NCBI GenBank assembly: GCA_963702305.1
Contig: CAVPBX010000018.1
Location: forward strand, 124,001-188,000
Direction: 5' to 3'
Origin: PALSA-693 sp963702305
Lineage (GTDB): Bacteria; Actinomycetota; Acidimicrobiia; Acidimicrobiales; Palsa-688
DNA: 64,000 nucleotides
Below are positions 16,027 through 28,400 of the stretch, in pieces. The position numbers and the translations under genes were made by a program. The notes under the pieces are model-generated. The model did no database searches. It saw nothing but the letters and a program-made list of their open reading frames with translations, and had not been told where the DNA came from. How positions within the stretch are numbered: the stretch's first letter is position 1; each line of letters opens with the position of its first letter.

Positions 16027-17395
16027 TCAGCCGTTCTCCTTGATCAGGGTGAGGATCTCCGCGGTGCGGGTCGCGCACATCTCCGGAGTGGCCGCTTCCA
16101 GGTTGAGCCGGAGGAGCGGTTCGGTGTTGGACGGCCGCAGGTTGAACCACCACTCCCCCAGGTCCACCGTCAGCCCGTCCAGCCGATCCTGGCTGGCGTC
16201 GGCAAAGTGCCCGGCCAACGCCTCGATGACGGCTGCGGGGTCGGCGACCTCGGTGTTGATCTCCCCCGACGCCGCGTAGCGCTCGAAGTCGGCGCGCAGC
16301 TCGGACAGCGGGCGCCCCGCCCGGGACAGCACCTCGAGCGCCACCAGGGCCGCGATGGACCCGGAGTCGGCCCGGTAGTTGTCCCGGAAGTAGTAGTGCC
16401 CCGAGTGCTCACCGCCGAAGATGGCGTCGGTCTCCGCCATCACCGCCTTGATGTAGGAGTGGCCGACGCGGGTCCGCACCGGCACCCCGCCCCGTTCCCG
16501 GATGATCTCGGGCACCGCCTTGGAGCAGATGAGGTTGTACAGGATGGTGGCGCCGGGCTGTTTGTCGAGCATGGCCGCCGCCACCAGGGCTGTCGTCGTC
16601 GAGCCGGACACCGGCGCGCCCTGATCATCGACCAGGAAGCAGCGGTCGGCGTCGCCGTCGAACGCCAGGCCCACGTCGGCGCCGGTCTCGACGATGCGGC
16701 GCTGGAGCGACACCAGGTTCTCGGGCTGGATGGGGTCGGCCGGATGGTTGGGGAAGCTGCCGTCGAGCTCGCCGAAGAGGATCTCGAGCTGGAAGGGCAG
16801 CCCGTCGAACACGGCCGGCACCACCAGGCCGCCCATGCCGTTGGCCGTGTCCGCCACGACCTTCAGGGGCCGGAGGGCGTCAAGCGAAACGAAGGAGCGG
16901 ACCTTGGCGGCATAGTCGGCGAGGACGTCGGCCTGGGACACCACCCCGGTTCTCGACGCCGGCTGGTAGCCGTCGCGGCCGATCGCCACCACCGCGGCCA
17001 GGATGTCGCGCAGCCCGGTGTCGACGCCGACCGGCCGGGCCCCGGACAGGCACAGCTTGATGCCGTTGTACTGGGCCGGGTTGTGGGATGCGGTGAACAT
17101 CGCCCCCGGCACGTCCATGCTCCCCGACGCGAAGTACAGCTCGTCGGTCGACGTCAGCCCCAGGTCGACGACGTCCGCGCCGGCGGAGGCCGCGCCCGAC
17201 GGCGAAGGCCCGGGTGAGCTCCACCCCGGAGGGTCGCATGTCCCGGGCCACCAGCACCCGCCCGGTGCCGGCGAAGCGCACGAACGCCGACCCCACCGCC
17301 CGGGCCAGGTCGGTGTTCATCTGATCGGGCACGGTGCCCCGGATGTCGTAGGCCTTGAAGACGGGGGCCAGCGCGCCAGGATCGAGGGGGGCCAT
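16027..17395 (-). pseudogene. manB: Phosphomannomutase/phosphoglucomutase, frameshifted once
   Basis: The enzyme converts mannose-6-phosphate to mannose-1-phosphate for GDP-mannose. The N-terminal part, from ATG 17395, reads VFKAYDIRGTVPDQMN and VLVARDMRPSG. One extra base near 17205 (GTCGGGC where GTGGGC would fit) moves the remainder to a second frame. That part contains the catalytic serine motif TASHNPAQYNGIK, the metal site FDGDADRCFLVD, GGEHSGHYYF, and the phosphate-binding RPSNTEPLLRLN. All catalytic motifs survive, and no second copy is in the window, so a sequencing error is more likely than true inactivation. TACAGT lies 10 nt before the ATG. No stop codon separates the gene from the membrane-protein gene upstream. 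Confidence 0.85.
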
Positions 17396-19826
17396 GCGGC
17401 TCGGAACTGTAGTGGCCAGGTGCCCCGGGCCCGGCCGGCGGCCGGCTCCCGGGAACCGATTGGCCCCCGGGAAACGACCGGCGCCCAGGAAGTGGCGGGC
17501 GATGGGGTACTCGACGGGGGCCAGCCGCCACAGCAGCACGACGCCGAACAGGCCGAGCAGGGACAACAGAAACCCGGTCCAGTCGATGGGGGTGTACCCG
17601 TAGTTGATGGTGACGTGGTTTTTGGTCGGCACCACCACCATCAGGTTCGGGGTCACCCGGTAGACGGTGCCGGCCCCGCTGGCCGTCCAGTTGGGAAAGT
17701 AGGACGTCTTGATCAGCACGGGCACGCCCGGTTTGGTCGACGTTGAAGGAGATGGACTCGGTGCCCTCGTGGATGTTGGACACCTGCACCGGGGGCAGGG
17801 CTTTTCGGGGCAGCACCGTGGTCCCGGCCGAGACCCGGGCCCAGTCCTTGGGCCCGGACGCAGCCTCGTAGACCTGCCACCGGGTCGGGTCGAGGTACCA
17901 GGACTCGGACGCGGTGAGCCACGCCTTGCCGCCCTGCGAGACCCCGGTCATCACCACCGGTTGGTACAGCAGTGGCGTCACCAGCGCCGAGTCCTGCACC
18001 TCGTAGATCTTCCAGGTGCGCTGCTGGACGCCGCTGGTCGAGCCGGTCGTGTAGGTGACCGGAAACGGTCCCACGGTGTCCACCAGCTGCAGGTTGCTGT
18101 CGGCGTCGGCCTGCGCCTCCACGTCGGGCGTGACCGCCATGAAGTACTTGACGCCGAGCATCTGCAGGTGCTGGACGCCTTCGGCCACGTTCGGGCCGCT
18201 CGGGTAGTTGAGGCCGCGGACCGGGTTGGACGGCTTGTCCGACAGCTCGGCGGCGTTGAGGAAGTGGTACGGGGTGGTCGCGGACGACTCGTAGTAGAGG
18301 CCTTCCTGGGAGCCGATGCAGCCGTTGGTCCAGTACGGCAGCAGCATCAGGGCGTCGGGCGTGCCCATCTGGTCGAGCTCCGGCTCGTACTCCCACATGG
18401 CCCGGCCGCAGCCGAGGGTGGGGTCCTGGCCCAGCTTCTTCATCGCCGCCACCAGGGCGAAGTACTCCTGGCGCCGGGCCTTGCCGGGCGACTGGTAGCC
18501 CGAGTAGTTCCAGTACACCCAGGAGGGGATGAAAGAGGAGTCGTTGCTGGAGATCCCCAACCACGAGTACTGGCCCGAGGTGGTCGTATGGCCGAAGGGC
18601 AGATTGTGGAGCGGGTAGTTGACCCAAAGGAACGCCAGGGCGCCGGTCACCACCGGCACGAACACCATGCCGCCCACCCGCCGCTCGTCGCGGCGGACCG
18701 CTTCGACGATCATGGCCCCGCCCTCGAGCAGGGCCACTCCCGCCAGCAGGTACAGGCAGAGAAACCAGAAGGGCAGGACCCGGGCGTTCCACAGCTGGCC
18801 GAAGGGATAACCGAGCCGGAAGACCACGCCGGCGAGCACCGTCATGGTGGCCAGGAAGACGCCGATCCGGTTGCGCCGCACCAGGGACAGCAGGACGCCG
18901 GCGCCGGCGAGCAGAAACAGCCACAAGTCCTTTTGTGGAAACAGCGTCGGCAGGTAGGTGGTGACCTTCTCGTAGCCCATGTTGGTGCCGTACGGGAGGC
19001 GGTAGTAGAAGGGGAGGGCCCAGAAGGCGATCAGGGCGCCGCCGATCACCAGCACCGGCAGCGTCCACTCCAGGCGCCGGCGGTCGAAGCGCATGGCCGT
19101 CAGCACCACCGCCCCGCCGATGGCGAAGAACAGCGGCAGGATGTGGCACACCCCCACCGCGGCCAGCAGCACCGCGGCCAGGGCCCGGTGCCGGCCGTCC
19201 TCCAAGCCGCGGGCCACCAGGCCGAGGAAGACCAGGGCGATCGACAGGCCGATGGAGAAGCTGAACTCACCCGCCATGGTGGAGGCGATGTTGCCGCCGT
19301 AGATGGTGAACTCGCGGCTGAACAGGAACGGCAGGGTGGCGGCGGCCAGGCACGCCGGCCCTGGGAACCGCATCCGGGCCAGGCGACCGAAGGCGTAGGC
19401 CGCGATCGGCAGCGTCAAAAGCCCGGCGACCGACACCAGTTTGAAGGCGATGTCGTACGGGATGACATATGACAGGAAGGCGATGGCGACGATGGGTCCG
19501 GGGAAGTAGAACGTGAGGGCGGGGAAGCCGTCGTACCAGTCGGGCGTCCAGCCCGTGATCCGGAAATGCGGCAGCAGGCTGTGCTTGACGTAGTTCGGCA
19601 GCCACACGTGGGCGCCCATGTCACCGCCGGCCGGAGTGGTGTTCTTGAACAGCTGGGACGGTTGGAGCTCTTTGAAGGTGAACGCCACGCAGGCGGCCAC
19701 CACCAAGAAGGTCACCCACGCTTCGCCGTTCCCCAGGCGGTGCTGAATCCGGTCCCAGCGGCGGTCGTCGGGAATGATCGGCGGATGCTCCTCGTCCACC
19801 CGCTCGATGGTGCCGCTCGCCGTCAT
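17396..19826 (-). pseudogene. Large polytopic membrane protein (PTPS-related/GT-C-like), frameshifted near its end
   Basis: About 810 residues with some ten transmembrane helices and a large outer domain. The first loop holds GGDMGAHVWLPNYVKHSLLP and WYDGFPALTFYFPGP, like the 6-pyruvoyl-tetrahydropterin-synthase-related membrane family and GT-C glycosyltransferases. The second half includes the soluble segment GCIGSQEGLYYESSATTPYH. Near 17728 one extra base in a GGG run breaks the frame; the second frame continues as VLIKTSYFPNWTASG and adds the closing helix FLLSLLGLFGVVLLWRLAP. No stop codon follows in any frame before manB, so its real C-terminus is unknown. A role in envelope glycan assembly is inferred from the neighbours. 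Confidence 0.65.
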
Positions 19827-19880
19827 GAGGCCCCTATGTTGCCCGCCGGGACAGGCCCTCGGGGATCAGAGGCGCGACAT

Positions 19881-20048
19881 TCAGGCGCTGGCCGCCAGAT
19901 CGAGCACGGACGCCAGCGTCAGGGAGCCGTCCATGCTCTGCCACCAGCGCCGATCGCAGTGGGAGCAGCTGTGCAGGCTGATGGGTTCCCCGCGGACCTG
20001 GAGCTGGATGACCACGAGCTGACGGGTGCGACAAGCCGGGCATTTCAT
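19881..20048 (-). CDS. 55-residue zinc-ribbon protein
   Basis: A small gene reading MKCPACRTRQLVV at the start and CSHCDRRWW in the middle: two CxxC pairs 25 residues apart form a zinc ribbon. The C-terminus is a short helix ending ASVLDLAASA. ATG 20048 is preceded by GAGGT at good spacing. The function is unknown; similar small zinc ribbons sit near manB in other actinobacteria, as far as I recall. It follows the CPBP gene by 44 nt and precedes the membrane-protein gene by 54 nt on the same strand. Confidence 0.8.
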   Translation of the reverse strand: MKCPACRTRQLVVIQLQVRGEPISLHSCSHCDRRWWQSMDGSLTLASVLDLAASA

Positions 20049-20092
20049 ACCTCAATTGTCGGCACCCGGCGGGCCCGACTTGAGCGGGCCCA

Positions 20093-20821
20093 CTAGCGGA
20101 GGTGCACCACGGAAAGCACGGCGACGGCGTTGAAGGCGGCGTGGGCGCCGATCCCGATGGTGAGGCGGCCGGCCCGCCAGGCCAGGACCGCCAGCACCAC
20201 CCCGAAGGCGGCCAGGCCGGCGAACTGGGCGGCCTGGAAATGGGCCAGGCCGAAGAGGAGGGCGCTGCCGACGATGGCCACCGCCGGCGGGGTGCGACCC
20301 AGGAGGGCCCGCAGCAGCAGGCCCCGAAAGAAGAGCTCCTCGACGAGCGGGGCGCCCACCGCCAGGAACAGGAGGAGCACGGCCACCGTCCCGACGGTGT
20401 GGGCCGCGGCGGTGTCGTGCTGCACCGGCTGGCTCAGTTGGTGGCTGAGGTGATGGTCGATCTGCTCGAAGGGGAGGTACAGCAGCGGGATCAGGCCGTA
20501 CTGGCAGGCCAGGCCGATCCCAGCCCCGAGGGGCAGGTCCCACCACCGGCCCCGGGTCCAGCCGAAGTCCCGCCCCAGATCCCCACGGCCCCGGGCCCGG
20601 CTGGCGTAGACGGCGGCGCCGACCAGGCCGACCCACAGGCCGGCGACGTCGGCGGCCGTCACCGCCACCGGAATGGCCGCGCTGGACGAGGAGTGGTAGC
20701 CGGTCGCGGCCTCGGCGACGGCGGCCGCCAGCGCCGACAGCAGGAGTCCGACCGCGAACCCGACGAGCGCCTCGCCGAACCCCCACCGGTTCCCGGAGGC
20801 CGGAGCCTCCGGGCGGCTCAC
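20093..20821 (-). CDS. CPBP-family intramembrane metalloprotease
   Basis: The 242-residue membrane protein has about seven helices and the three CPBP motifs: VEELFFRGLLL (the EExxxR site), FGLAHFQ, and HAAFN near the C-terminus. Eukaryotic and bacterial relatives process prenylated or membrane proteins, or protect against bacteriocins; the substrate here is unknown. GTG 20821 overlaps the stop of the DUF3499 gene (GTGA). A longer frame back to 20935 overlaps that gene and is unlikely. Confidence 0.85.
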   Translation of the reverse strand: MSRPEAPASGNRWGFGEALVGFAVGLLLSALAAAVAEAATGYHSSSSAAIPVAVTAADVAGLWVGLVGAAVYASRARGRGDLGRDFGWTRGRWWDLPLGAGIGLACQYGLIPLLYLPFEQIDHHLSHQLSQPVQHDTAAAHTVGTVAVLLLFLAVGAPLVEELFFRGLLLRALLGRTPPAVAIVGSALLFGLAHFQAAQFAGLAAFGVVLAVLAWRAGRLTIGIGAHAAFNAVAVLSVVHLR

Positions 20822-21057
20822 GACACCAGCGTGGCGGGCGGCTCGAAGCGCGGTCGGGGGGTGACCCGCCGGTCCACCTGGGACCAACCCTGCGGGACGC
20901 GCAGCCGGCCGGCGTGGCCGGCGCACAGGGCCCACTGGTCACCCTCCGCCGGTGGCACGTCGTCGAGCCATACCCGCTGGCCGGCGTAGTCGTAGGTGAG
21001 CCAGGCCGCCGTCTGCCCCTGGCAGCCGGGGCGGGCGCACAGGGGGCGACGCTCCAT
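20818..21057 (-). CDS. DUF3499 actinobacterial protein
   Basis: A 79-residue protein typical of actinobacteria near manB. CARPGCQGQTAAWLTYDYAG and LCAGHAGRLRVPQGW contain cysteines and a histidine able to bind a metal. The function is unknown. In mycobacteria and streptomycetes, this gene lies between whiB2 and manB; here whiB is not in the window, and the CPBP, zinc ribbon and membrane protein genes intervene before manB. Confidence 0.85.
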   Translation of the reverse strand: MERRPLCARPGCQGQTAAWLTYDYAGQRVWLDDVPPAEGDQWALCAGHAGRLRVPQGWSQVDRRVTPRPRFEPPATLVS

Positions 21058-21088
21058 GCCCGGGCAGCGTAATCGGCGTTTTCCCGCC

Positions 21089-21094
21089 TAGCAT
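21089..21094 (+). promoter_or_regulatory. TAnnnT -10 box upstream of ftsH
   Basis: TAGCAT lies 6 nt before the ATG of the mini-ORF at 21101. This places the likely transcript start at or next to that ATG. Confidence 0.45.
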
Positions 21095-21100
21095 GGACCC

Positions 21101-21170
21101 ATGAACGAGGTAAAGCGGCGCGCAGCAGTCCACACCGCGCGCGGCGCTACGCCGTCCCGAGGGCGGCCGC

Positions 21171-21178
<8 letters not shown>
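21101..21178 (+). CDS. 25-residue leader ORF overlapping the ftsH start
   Basis: The frame starts at an ATG exactly at leaderless distance from TAGCAT and reads MNEVKRRAAVHTARG through to a TAG at 21176-21178. That stop lies 8 bases inside ftsH. Because the ftsH ATG (21171) has only a weak ribosome-binding sequence, ribosomes finishing this ORF may re-initiate on ftsH. The peptide is basic and has no recognised family; translation is inferred from position only. Confidence 0.4.
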
Positions 21179-23148
<1,970 letters not shown>

Positions 23149-23159
<11 letters not shown>

Positions 23160-24630
23160 GCGGCACCCCGAAGCTGAGGTTGATGCCGGGCGTGCTGCCC
23201 AGGCCGTAGAAGTCCGACTCGGCGTACACGGGGGCTGAGGCGCTGATCACCAGGGGCTCGTCGAGGACCTTCCGCAGGCTGTTGAGGTGGATGGCGGCCC
23301 GGTGCCGGGGGCCGACCGTGATCGAGGCTAGGGGGATCTGGGCCTGCCCGCTCAGGCCCTCCAGGACGGCTCGCACCGCCACGACCCCCGGGTTGTAGAG
23401 CACCACCCAGCCGTCGTGGGCCTGGTCGGCCCGGCCGGCGGCCAGCAGCCAGCGGGCCGCCGCCACCCGGCCGCCCGGCAGCTCACCCAGCCCGGACCAC
23501 GTCGAGGGGGAAGTGGCGGCCACGGTGCGCTCGGCCACCACTGGCACTCCGTTGAGGCTCTGCAGCACGGCCGAGTGGCCGACGCCGGCGGGGATCCGCA
23601 CCTCCTGGTTGGACACCACCGTGGTCACCTGGTCCGGGCCGACCGTGAGGGCAAACGGCTCGGCGACGCCCTGGTCGAGGCCCAGCGACAGCTGGAGGTT
23701 GGCGGTCGCCGCCCCGGGGTTGTAGATGACGTAGCGCTCGTCGACGCCGTTGCCGGCGTTGCCGTCCGCCCAGATCCAGGTGGTGCCGGCCGACGGGGCG
23801 CCGAGCGCCAGGGTGACGCCGGCGATGGGCGCGGCCGGATCGGCGAAGGGCCGGGCGGCGGCGGGCGTGCCGAGCAGGGCCGCGCCTCGGGCCGGCGGGC
23901 TGACCACGTCGGTCTTCCAGGCCACCAGCCGGCCGGAGCGGGCGGTGACGGTGGTGGCGATGGCCTGCCGCCGGCGCAGATGGTCGCCCAGGTTGACACT
24001 GTAAAGGCCGCCGGGCGGGACGACGAGGCCCTGGAACTCCGGCGGCTGCTCCGCCCCCTGGTCGGTGGTGAAGGACAGGTCGACCACCGCGTCGGTCGGG
24101 TAGGGGTTGAGCAGGGACACCACCACCTGGGCGTTGATCAGGGTGGCGCCAGTGGCGAAGTGCCACTGCGAGGACCCGGCGGTGGCGCACGGGGTGGACG
24201 AGCGGCCCAGAGCCCCGTCGACTTGCTGCTCGACGGCCACCGCACCGGCGTCGATGTCGACAATGGCGCCGATCCAGGGGGTGCCGCCGGGAATGTCCTC
24301 GGTGACGACGGTGCGGCTGTCGGGGTTGACCGTGACCGGGATGCGGAGGTCGGTCCCCTGGCTGGGGACCAGGGTGACGACGCCGGTTGCCGGTCCGAGG
24401 CCACTGTTGGCGATGACCACCGAGCCGGGGGCCGGACCGTGCGGGCCGCCGGCGCCCGAGTGGGTGTCGGTGGCGCCGGCGCAAAACCACGAGGACGACA
24501 GGGCCTGGGCCGGCGCCGCCACGGGGACGGGCTGGACGGGCGGCACCGCTTGGGCCGGGCGGGCCCCCGGCGCCGTGTCGATCAGTCCGCCGACGATGAG
24601 GGCCGCGGCCAGCACGGCGACGATCGGCAC
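23149..24630 (-). CDS. DUF5719 extracytoplasmic protein
   Basis: About 493 residues: a hydrophobic signal segment (VPIVAVLAAALIVGG) followed by a beta-rich envelope domain with internally similar blocks such as SVVIANSGLGPATGVVTL, WIWADGNAGNGVDERYVIYN and HDGWVVLYNPGVVAVRAVL, typical of DUF5719. In other actinobacteria the gene sits next to a very large GT2 membrane glycosyltransferase, as here. The listed start is the GTG just before the signal segment. An ATG at 24791 overlaps the preceding stop (ATGTCTGA) and encodes a Pro-rich cytoplasmic start (MSEPLDPPNPP), but joins the domain only if one base is missing in the CCGGCC repeats near 24690; that longer form is quite likely the true one. 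Confidence 0.75.
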
Positions 24631-24783
24631 CCGGGCCGCGGCGCCCGAGCGGTGCAGGGGCCCGGTCGGTTCGGTGTCGGCGGCCGGGGCCGGGGCCGGG
24701 GGCGGCCGGGGCCGGGCGGGTTGGCCACGTCCGGCGGGTGTGGCGGGTCGGGCAGGTGGGGCGGGTTGGGCGGATCGAGGGGC

Positions 24784-27700
24784 TCAGACATCGATCCACA
24801 CCTCGTCGCCCTTGAGGTCCTCGGCCCCGAGACCGCCGGCGGCGCTGCGCCGCCAGCTGGAACGATCGGCGGCCGCGCTCAAGGGCACAAACCACTCCGG
24901 CCGCACCGTCTCGGTCGGCGGGTCCTCGGCCCGGCGCCGGCGCAGGTCGATGCTGGCCACCGCGATCGCCGCCAGCCACAGCACCACCTCGACGAGCAGG
25001 CCGGCCCGGAGCCCCCAGGACGGCTGGGCCTGCAAGGTGGCCGGGCCCCCGGCCCCCGGCGGCACCGCGAAGCTCATCGCCCACCCGAACGCCGGCTGCG
25101 GGCGGACGGAGCTGGAGCCCACGTGCAGCCGCCAGGCGCCACTGCGGGTGGCGCCCACGTACACCGTCGAGCCGGCCGGGACCTGGCCCCGGACCCGGCT
25201 GGGCGTGCCGCCGGTCAGGACGGGAGTGGCGCCGCTGAGATCCGTCTGCTGGAGGGACCGGACGCCCGCGCTCGTGGTGGCGGCCGCCACCGGCAGGGCG
25301 CCGGCCGGCAGGACGGCCCGCAGGGGCGCCCAGGCCGCGTTCTGGTACACGGTGTAGTTGGCGTCCACGTTGATGACCTGCAGGTCGGTCTGCAGCTGCA
25401 GCCCGGCCAGGAACGCGCTCGGGGTGGGGACGGCGATGGCGCCGGCGCCGGCCGGGGCGTTGTGGTTGGGCACCACCACGTAGCGCACGGCCATCGGCGC
25501 CGCCAAGTGCCCGAACTTGGTGGTCAACCGGTTCGCTACCAGGCGCAGGTCGGCACCCAGCACCGGGGTCGCCCCCTGCTGGCGGGTGATCCACTGGTCG
25601 GTGACGTCCGGTTCGCCGTCGTAGGAGGTGGCGTAGGCGATGCCGGAGGACAGGGGCCGGGACGCCAGGGGCAGCGCGTCGGGGGCGCCGACCCACAGGA
25701 CCCGGTAGTCGCCGCTGTGGCTGTCCGGCAGGAACGCCAGCACCGCGGTGGCGTCCGCCGAGGGGAGGTGCCATCGACCCTGGCCGGAGGCGATCAGCAT
25801 CGGCACCGCCGACACCGCCAGCGCGGCGCCGGCGAGGGCCGCGGCCAACTGGCGCCAACCGAAGCGGTAGCCGGGCAAATCCAACTCGAAGGCCACCGCA
25901 CCAAGCGAGGCCGAGGCCGCCAAGGCGGCGGCGGCGGGGGCCAGGCCCACCTCCGCCGGCAGGGCGGGGATCCAGCCCCGCAGCCCGGCCCAGGTCAGCC
26001 AGAAGAAGACGATGGCCACGGCCCACAGGCGCGCCGCCCAGGCCAGGCGCCAGCCCCGGCCGATCACCAGGGGCAGGGCCGCGACGATCAGGAAGGCCCA
26101 GCCCAGCGGCCCGTGGCCGACCGGCCCGGTGTCGAAGCGGAGGACCTGACCGAGACCCAGGCGGGCGGTGGCGCCGGCGCCGACCCCCACGGTGGCCGGT
26201 CCGTTGCCGAGCACCGCGCCCGACCACGGCAGCAGCAGCACCACGGCCACCACCGTGGCGCCGGCGGCGACCCCCAAGACCTGCAGGCCGCGGCGGGGGT
26301 GGCCCACCAGGGCGGAGCCGGCGAGCAGCGCCACCCCGATGATCGGCACCACGAAGAGCAAGGACGGCACCGCCGCGGCCGCCACCGCCACCAGCAGGCC
26401 GAGCCCGATGACGCGTCCGCCGGTGCGCCCGGCCCGGGTCACCGGGAGCGGGATCTCGCCCGACAGCCGGATCAGGGCCGCCAGCACCCACGGCGCCGCG
26501 GCGTAGGCCAGCAGCCCGCCCCAGTGACCCCGGGCCAGGGCGTTGTAGGGCAGGGGCACGACCGCGTAGGCGATGAGGGCGGCCAGCCGGCCCCGACGCG
26601 ACCCCCACCAGCGCGCCGCCCGGTAAGCGCCGAGCGGGCCGAGCAGCAGGGGCCCGAGCACCACCACGTGTTGCAGGGTGCCGACCGCGCCGAACAGCAC
26701 GGTGGCCAGCACGCCGAGCAGGGCCAGGGCCGGGCTGCTCGGCGCGGAGACCCCCAGTCCGGTGCGCTGCCAGGTCGACCACCAGGCCCGCCACAGGCCC
26801 GACCACCCGGTGGACAGGTTGGGCAGCTGGGCGACTGCCGGCAGACCATGGCCGAACAGGCTCCGGGAGCCGAAGATCAGCACCGCCAGGAGGACCGCGG
26901 CCACGATGACCGACGCCCGCCAGTCCGTGGACGCGGCGTCCCCCGCGGCCGGCGAGCCGTCAGCCGACGCGTCCCCAGCACCGATCCCGGGCGCCTCGAG
27001 GGCTGCCCGGCGCCGCCCGACCAGGCGACCGCCACCGGTCCGGGCCGCCCCGCCGGCGCCCCCGGCCCCGCCGAACCTATCGACGCCGGGGCGAGCGGCG
27101 ACCGGGGCTGGTGGCAGGCCCTCTCGGACGTCCTCGAACCGGGCCCGCAAGTACCCCCGCAGCCGGGCGTTGCCCTTGGTCTGCAGGCGGCGGATGTGCC
27201 GGTCGCTGGCCTGGCGACGGCGCTGCACCCGCCGGCGGGACCGCCACAACCGCCCCGGATGCCGCCCGGCCCGGGCAAACGACCCGACCGTGTGCCAGGC
27301 ATCACCGGGGCGCCCCTGCAGGAGCCGGGTGGCCGCCTCGGCGAGCATGTAGACCACGGCCAGCGGCAGGATCCAGGCCAAGTTGTACCAGCGGTAACAG
27401 GTGAGCATGGTGCGGACCCGGTGCTCGTCGCCCAAACGGGCCGCCCGGCGCTGACCGGTCGGCGTCGTCCAGCCGGCCCGGACCCGGCCGCGCACCGCCT
27501 GCAGGTGCAGCACCCGCGCCGCCGGCACCACCATCACCCGGGCGCCGGCGACGTGCGCCCGCCACGACAGGTCCAGATCCTCGCCGAACTGGTCGATGGT
27601 GGCGTTGAAGCCGCCCAGCGCCCGGAACAGGTCGGCCCGGACCAGGGTGACCCCGCCGGGCGCCACGAACACCTCGCGGACCGCATCGTGCTGCTCCTGG

Positions 27701-28170
27701 TCGAGTTCACCGGGATCGACCAGGTCCTGGAGCACCCCCACCTTGTCGGCCGTGGCCCCCACGGCCAGCAGCCGGTCCGGATGATCCCACTGGAGGTACT
27801 TGGGCGAGGCCATGCCGGCGTTCGAGCGGAACGCCTCCTCGACCAGCGCCCGGACGGCGTCGGGCGCCAGGGCCACGTCGTCGTGGCAGAACAGCAGGTG
27901 GGAGGCCCCTTCGACCAGCTTCAGCACCTCGTTGGCCGCCCGACCAAAACCCACTCGCGCTTCCAGGCGCATGACGAACGCCCCCGGTATCACCGCGGCC
28001 ACCCGGGCCGTCGGATCCTCGGCGCTGGCCGAGTCGATGACGAGGACGGACAGGTTGGGGTAATCCTGGTTGGCCAGGGACGACAGGGCCTGCTCGAACC
28101 ACGGGCCGGGATCGCAGGCGACGACGACCGCCACGACCGCGGGAGCCGGCGGTTGGGGTTCGGGTTCCAT
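24784..28170 (-). CDS. Giant GT2 glycosyltransferase with membrane domain
   Basis: The 1128-residue protein starts with a GT2 domain (about 12-250): VVAVVVACDPGPWFEQALSS is its first strand (core ACDPGPW), FCHDDVALAPDAV holds the DxD-like metal site, and FGEDLDLSWRAH is the acceptor/catalytic ED region. A helix pair follows, then a basic linker, ten or so transmembrane helices (about 400-830), an outer domain, and a last helix before a C-terminal WFVPLSAAADRSS tail. Similar fusions occur in actinobacterial arabinogalactan and polysaccharide loci. ATG 28170 is chosen because the frame upstream of it has no domain sequence. TAGGCT lies 11 nt upstream. The next gene (DUF5719) overlaps its stop. 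Confidence 0.85.
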   Translation of the reverse strand: MEPEPQPPAPAVVAVVVACDPGPWFEQALSSLANQDYPNLSVLVIDSASAEDPTARVAAVIPGAFVMRLEARVGFGRAANEVLKLVEGASHLLFCHDDVALAPDAVRALVEEAFRSNAGMASPKYLQWDHPDRLLAVGATADKVGVLQDLVDPGELDQEQHDAVREVFVAPGGVTLVRADLFRALGGFNATIDQFGEDLDLSWRAHVAGARVMVVPAARVLHLQAVRGRVRAGWTTPTGQRRAARLGDEHRVRTMLTCYRWYNLAWILPLAVVYMLAEAATRLLQGRPGDAWHTVGSFARAGRHPGRLWRSRRRVQRRRQASDRHIRRLQTKGNARLRGYLRARFEDVREGLPPAPVAARPGVDRFGGAGGAGGAARTGGGRLVGRRRAALEAPGIGAGDASADGSPAAGDAASTDWRASVIVAAVLLAVLIFGSRSLFGHGLPAVAQLPNLSTGWSGLWRAWWSTWQRTGLGVSAPSSPALALLGVLATVLFGAVGTLQHVVVLGPLLLGPLGAYRAARWWGSRRGRLAALIAYAVVPLPYNALARGHWGGLLAYAAAPWVLAALIRLSGEIPLPVTRAGRTGGRVIGLGLLVAVAAAAVPSLLFVVPIIGVALLAGSALVGHPRRGLQVLGVAAGATVVAVVLLLPWSGAVLGNGPATVGVGAGATARLGLGQVLRFDTGPVGHGPLGWAFLIVAALPLVIGRGWRLAWAARLWAVAIVFFWLTWAGLRGWIPALPAEVGLAPAAAALAASASLGAVAFELDLPGYRFGWRQLAAALAGAALAVSAVPMLIASGQGRWHLPSADATAVLAFLPDSHSGDYRVLWVGAPDALPLASRPLSSGIAYATSYDGEPDVTDQWITRQQGATPVLGADLRLVANRLTTKFGHLAAPMAVRYVVVPNHNAPAGAGAIAVPTPSAFLAGLQLQTDLQVINVDANYTVYQNAAWAPLRAVLPAGALPVAAATTSAGVRSLQQTDLSGATPVLTGGTPSRVRGQVPAGSTVYVGATRSGAWRLHVGSSSVRPQPAFGWAMSFAVPPGAGGPATLQAQPSWGLRAGLLVEVVLWLAAIAVASIDLRRRRAEDPPTETVRPEWFVPLSAAADRSSWRRSAAGGLGAEDLKGDEVWIDV

Positions 28171-28181
28171 CCGGGCGGGAA

Positions 28182-28187
28182 AGCCTA
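28182..28187 (-). promoter_or_regulatory. TAnnnT -10 box of the GT2 gene
   Basis: Reverse-strand TAGGCT is 11 nt before the ATG at 28170, implying a leader of only a few bases. Confidence 0.35.
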
Positions 28188-28400
28188 GTGGGCCCAACTC
28201 CCGGCACCCGGTCACCGGGAGCGTCGCCGGCGCCCATCGCCGGGCCCGGGCCGGTCCCCCCAGGGGCGGACCGGGCTCGCGCCGTGACCAATGACACGCC
28301 GATCGAGACGGCGTCCCTCTTCCCAAGTGCTTGCAACTGTTATACACTTTTGCCATCACAGCTAGCGCGGCCCGACCGGTCGCAACCAGGAGGTCCCACC

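Noticed and set aside
23416..28188. 1590-codon forward-strand open frame
   Set aside because: It lies opposite DUF5719 and GT2 genes and reads as low-complexity Gly/Arg/Gln sequence.
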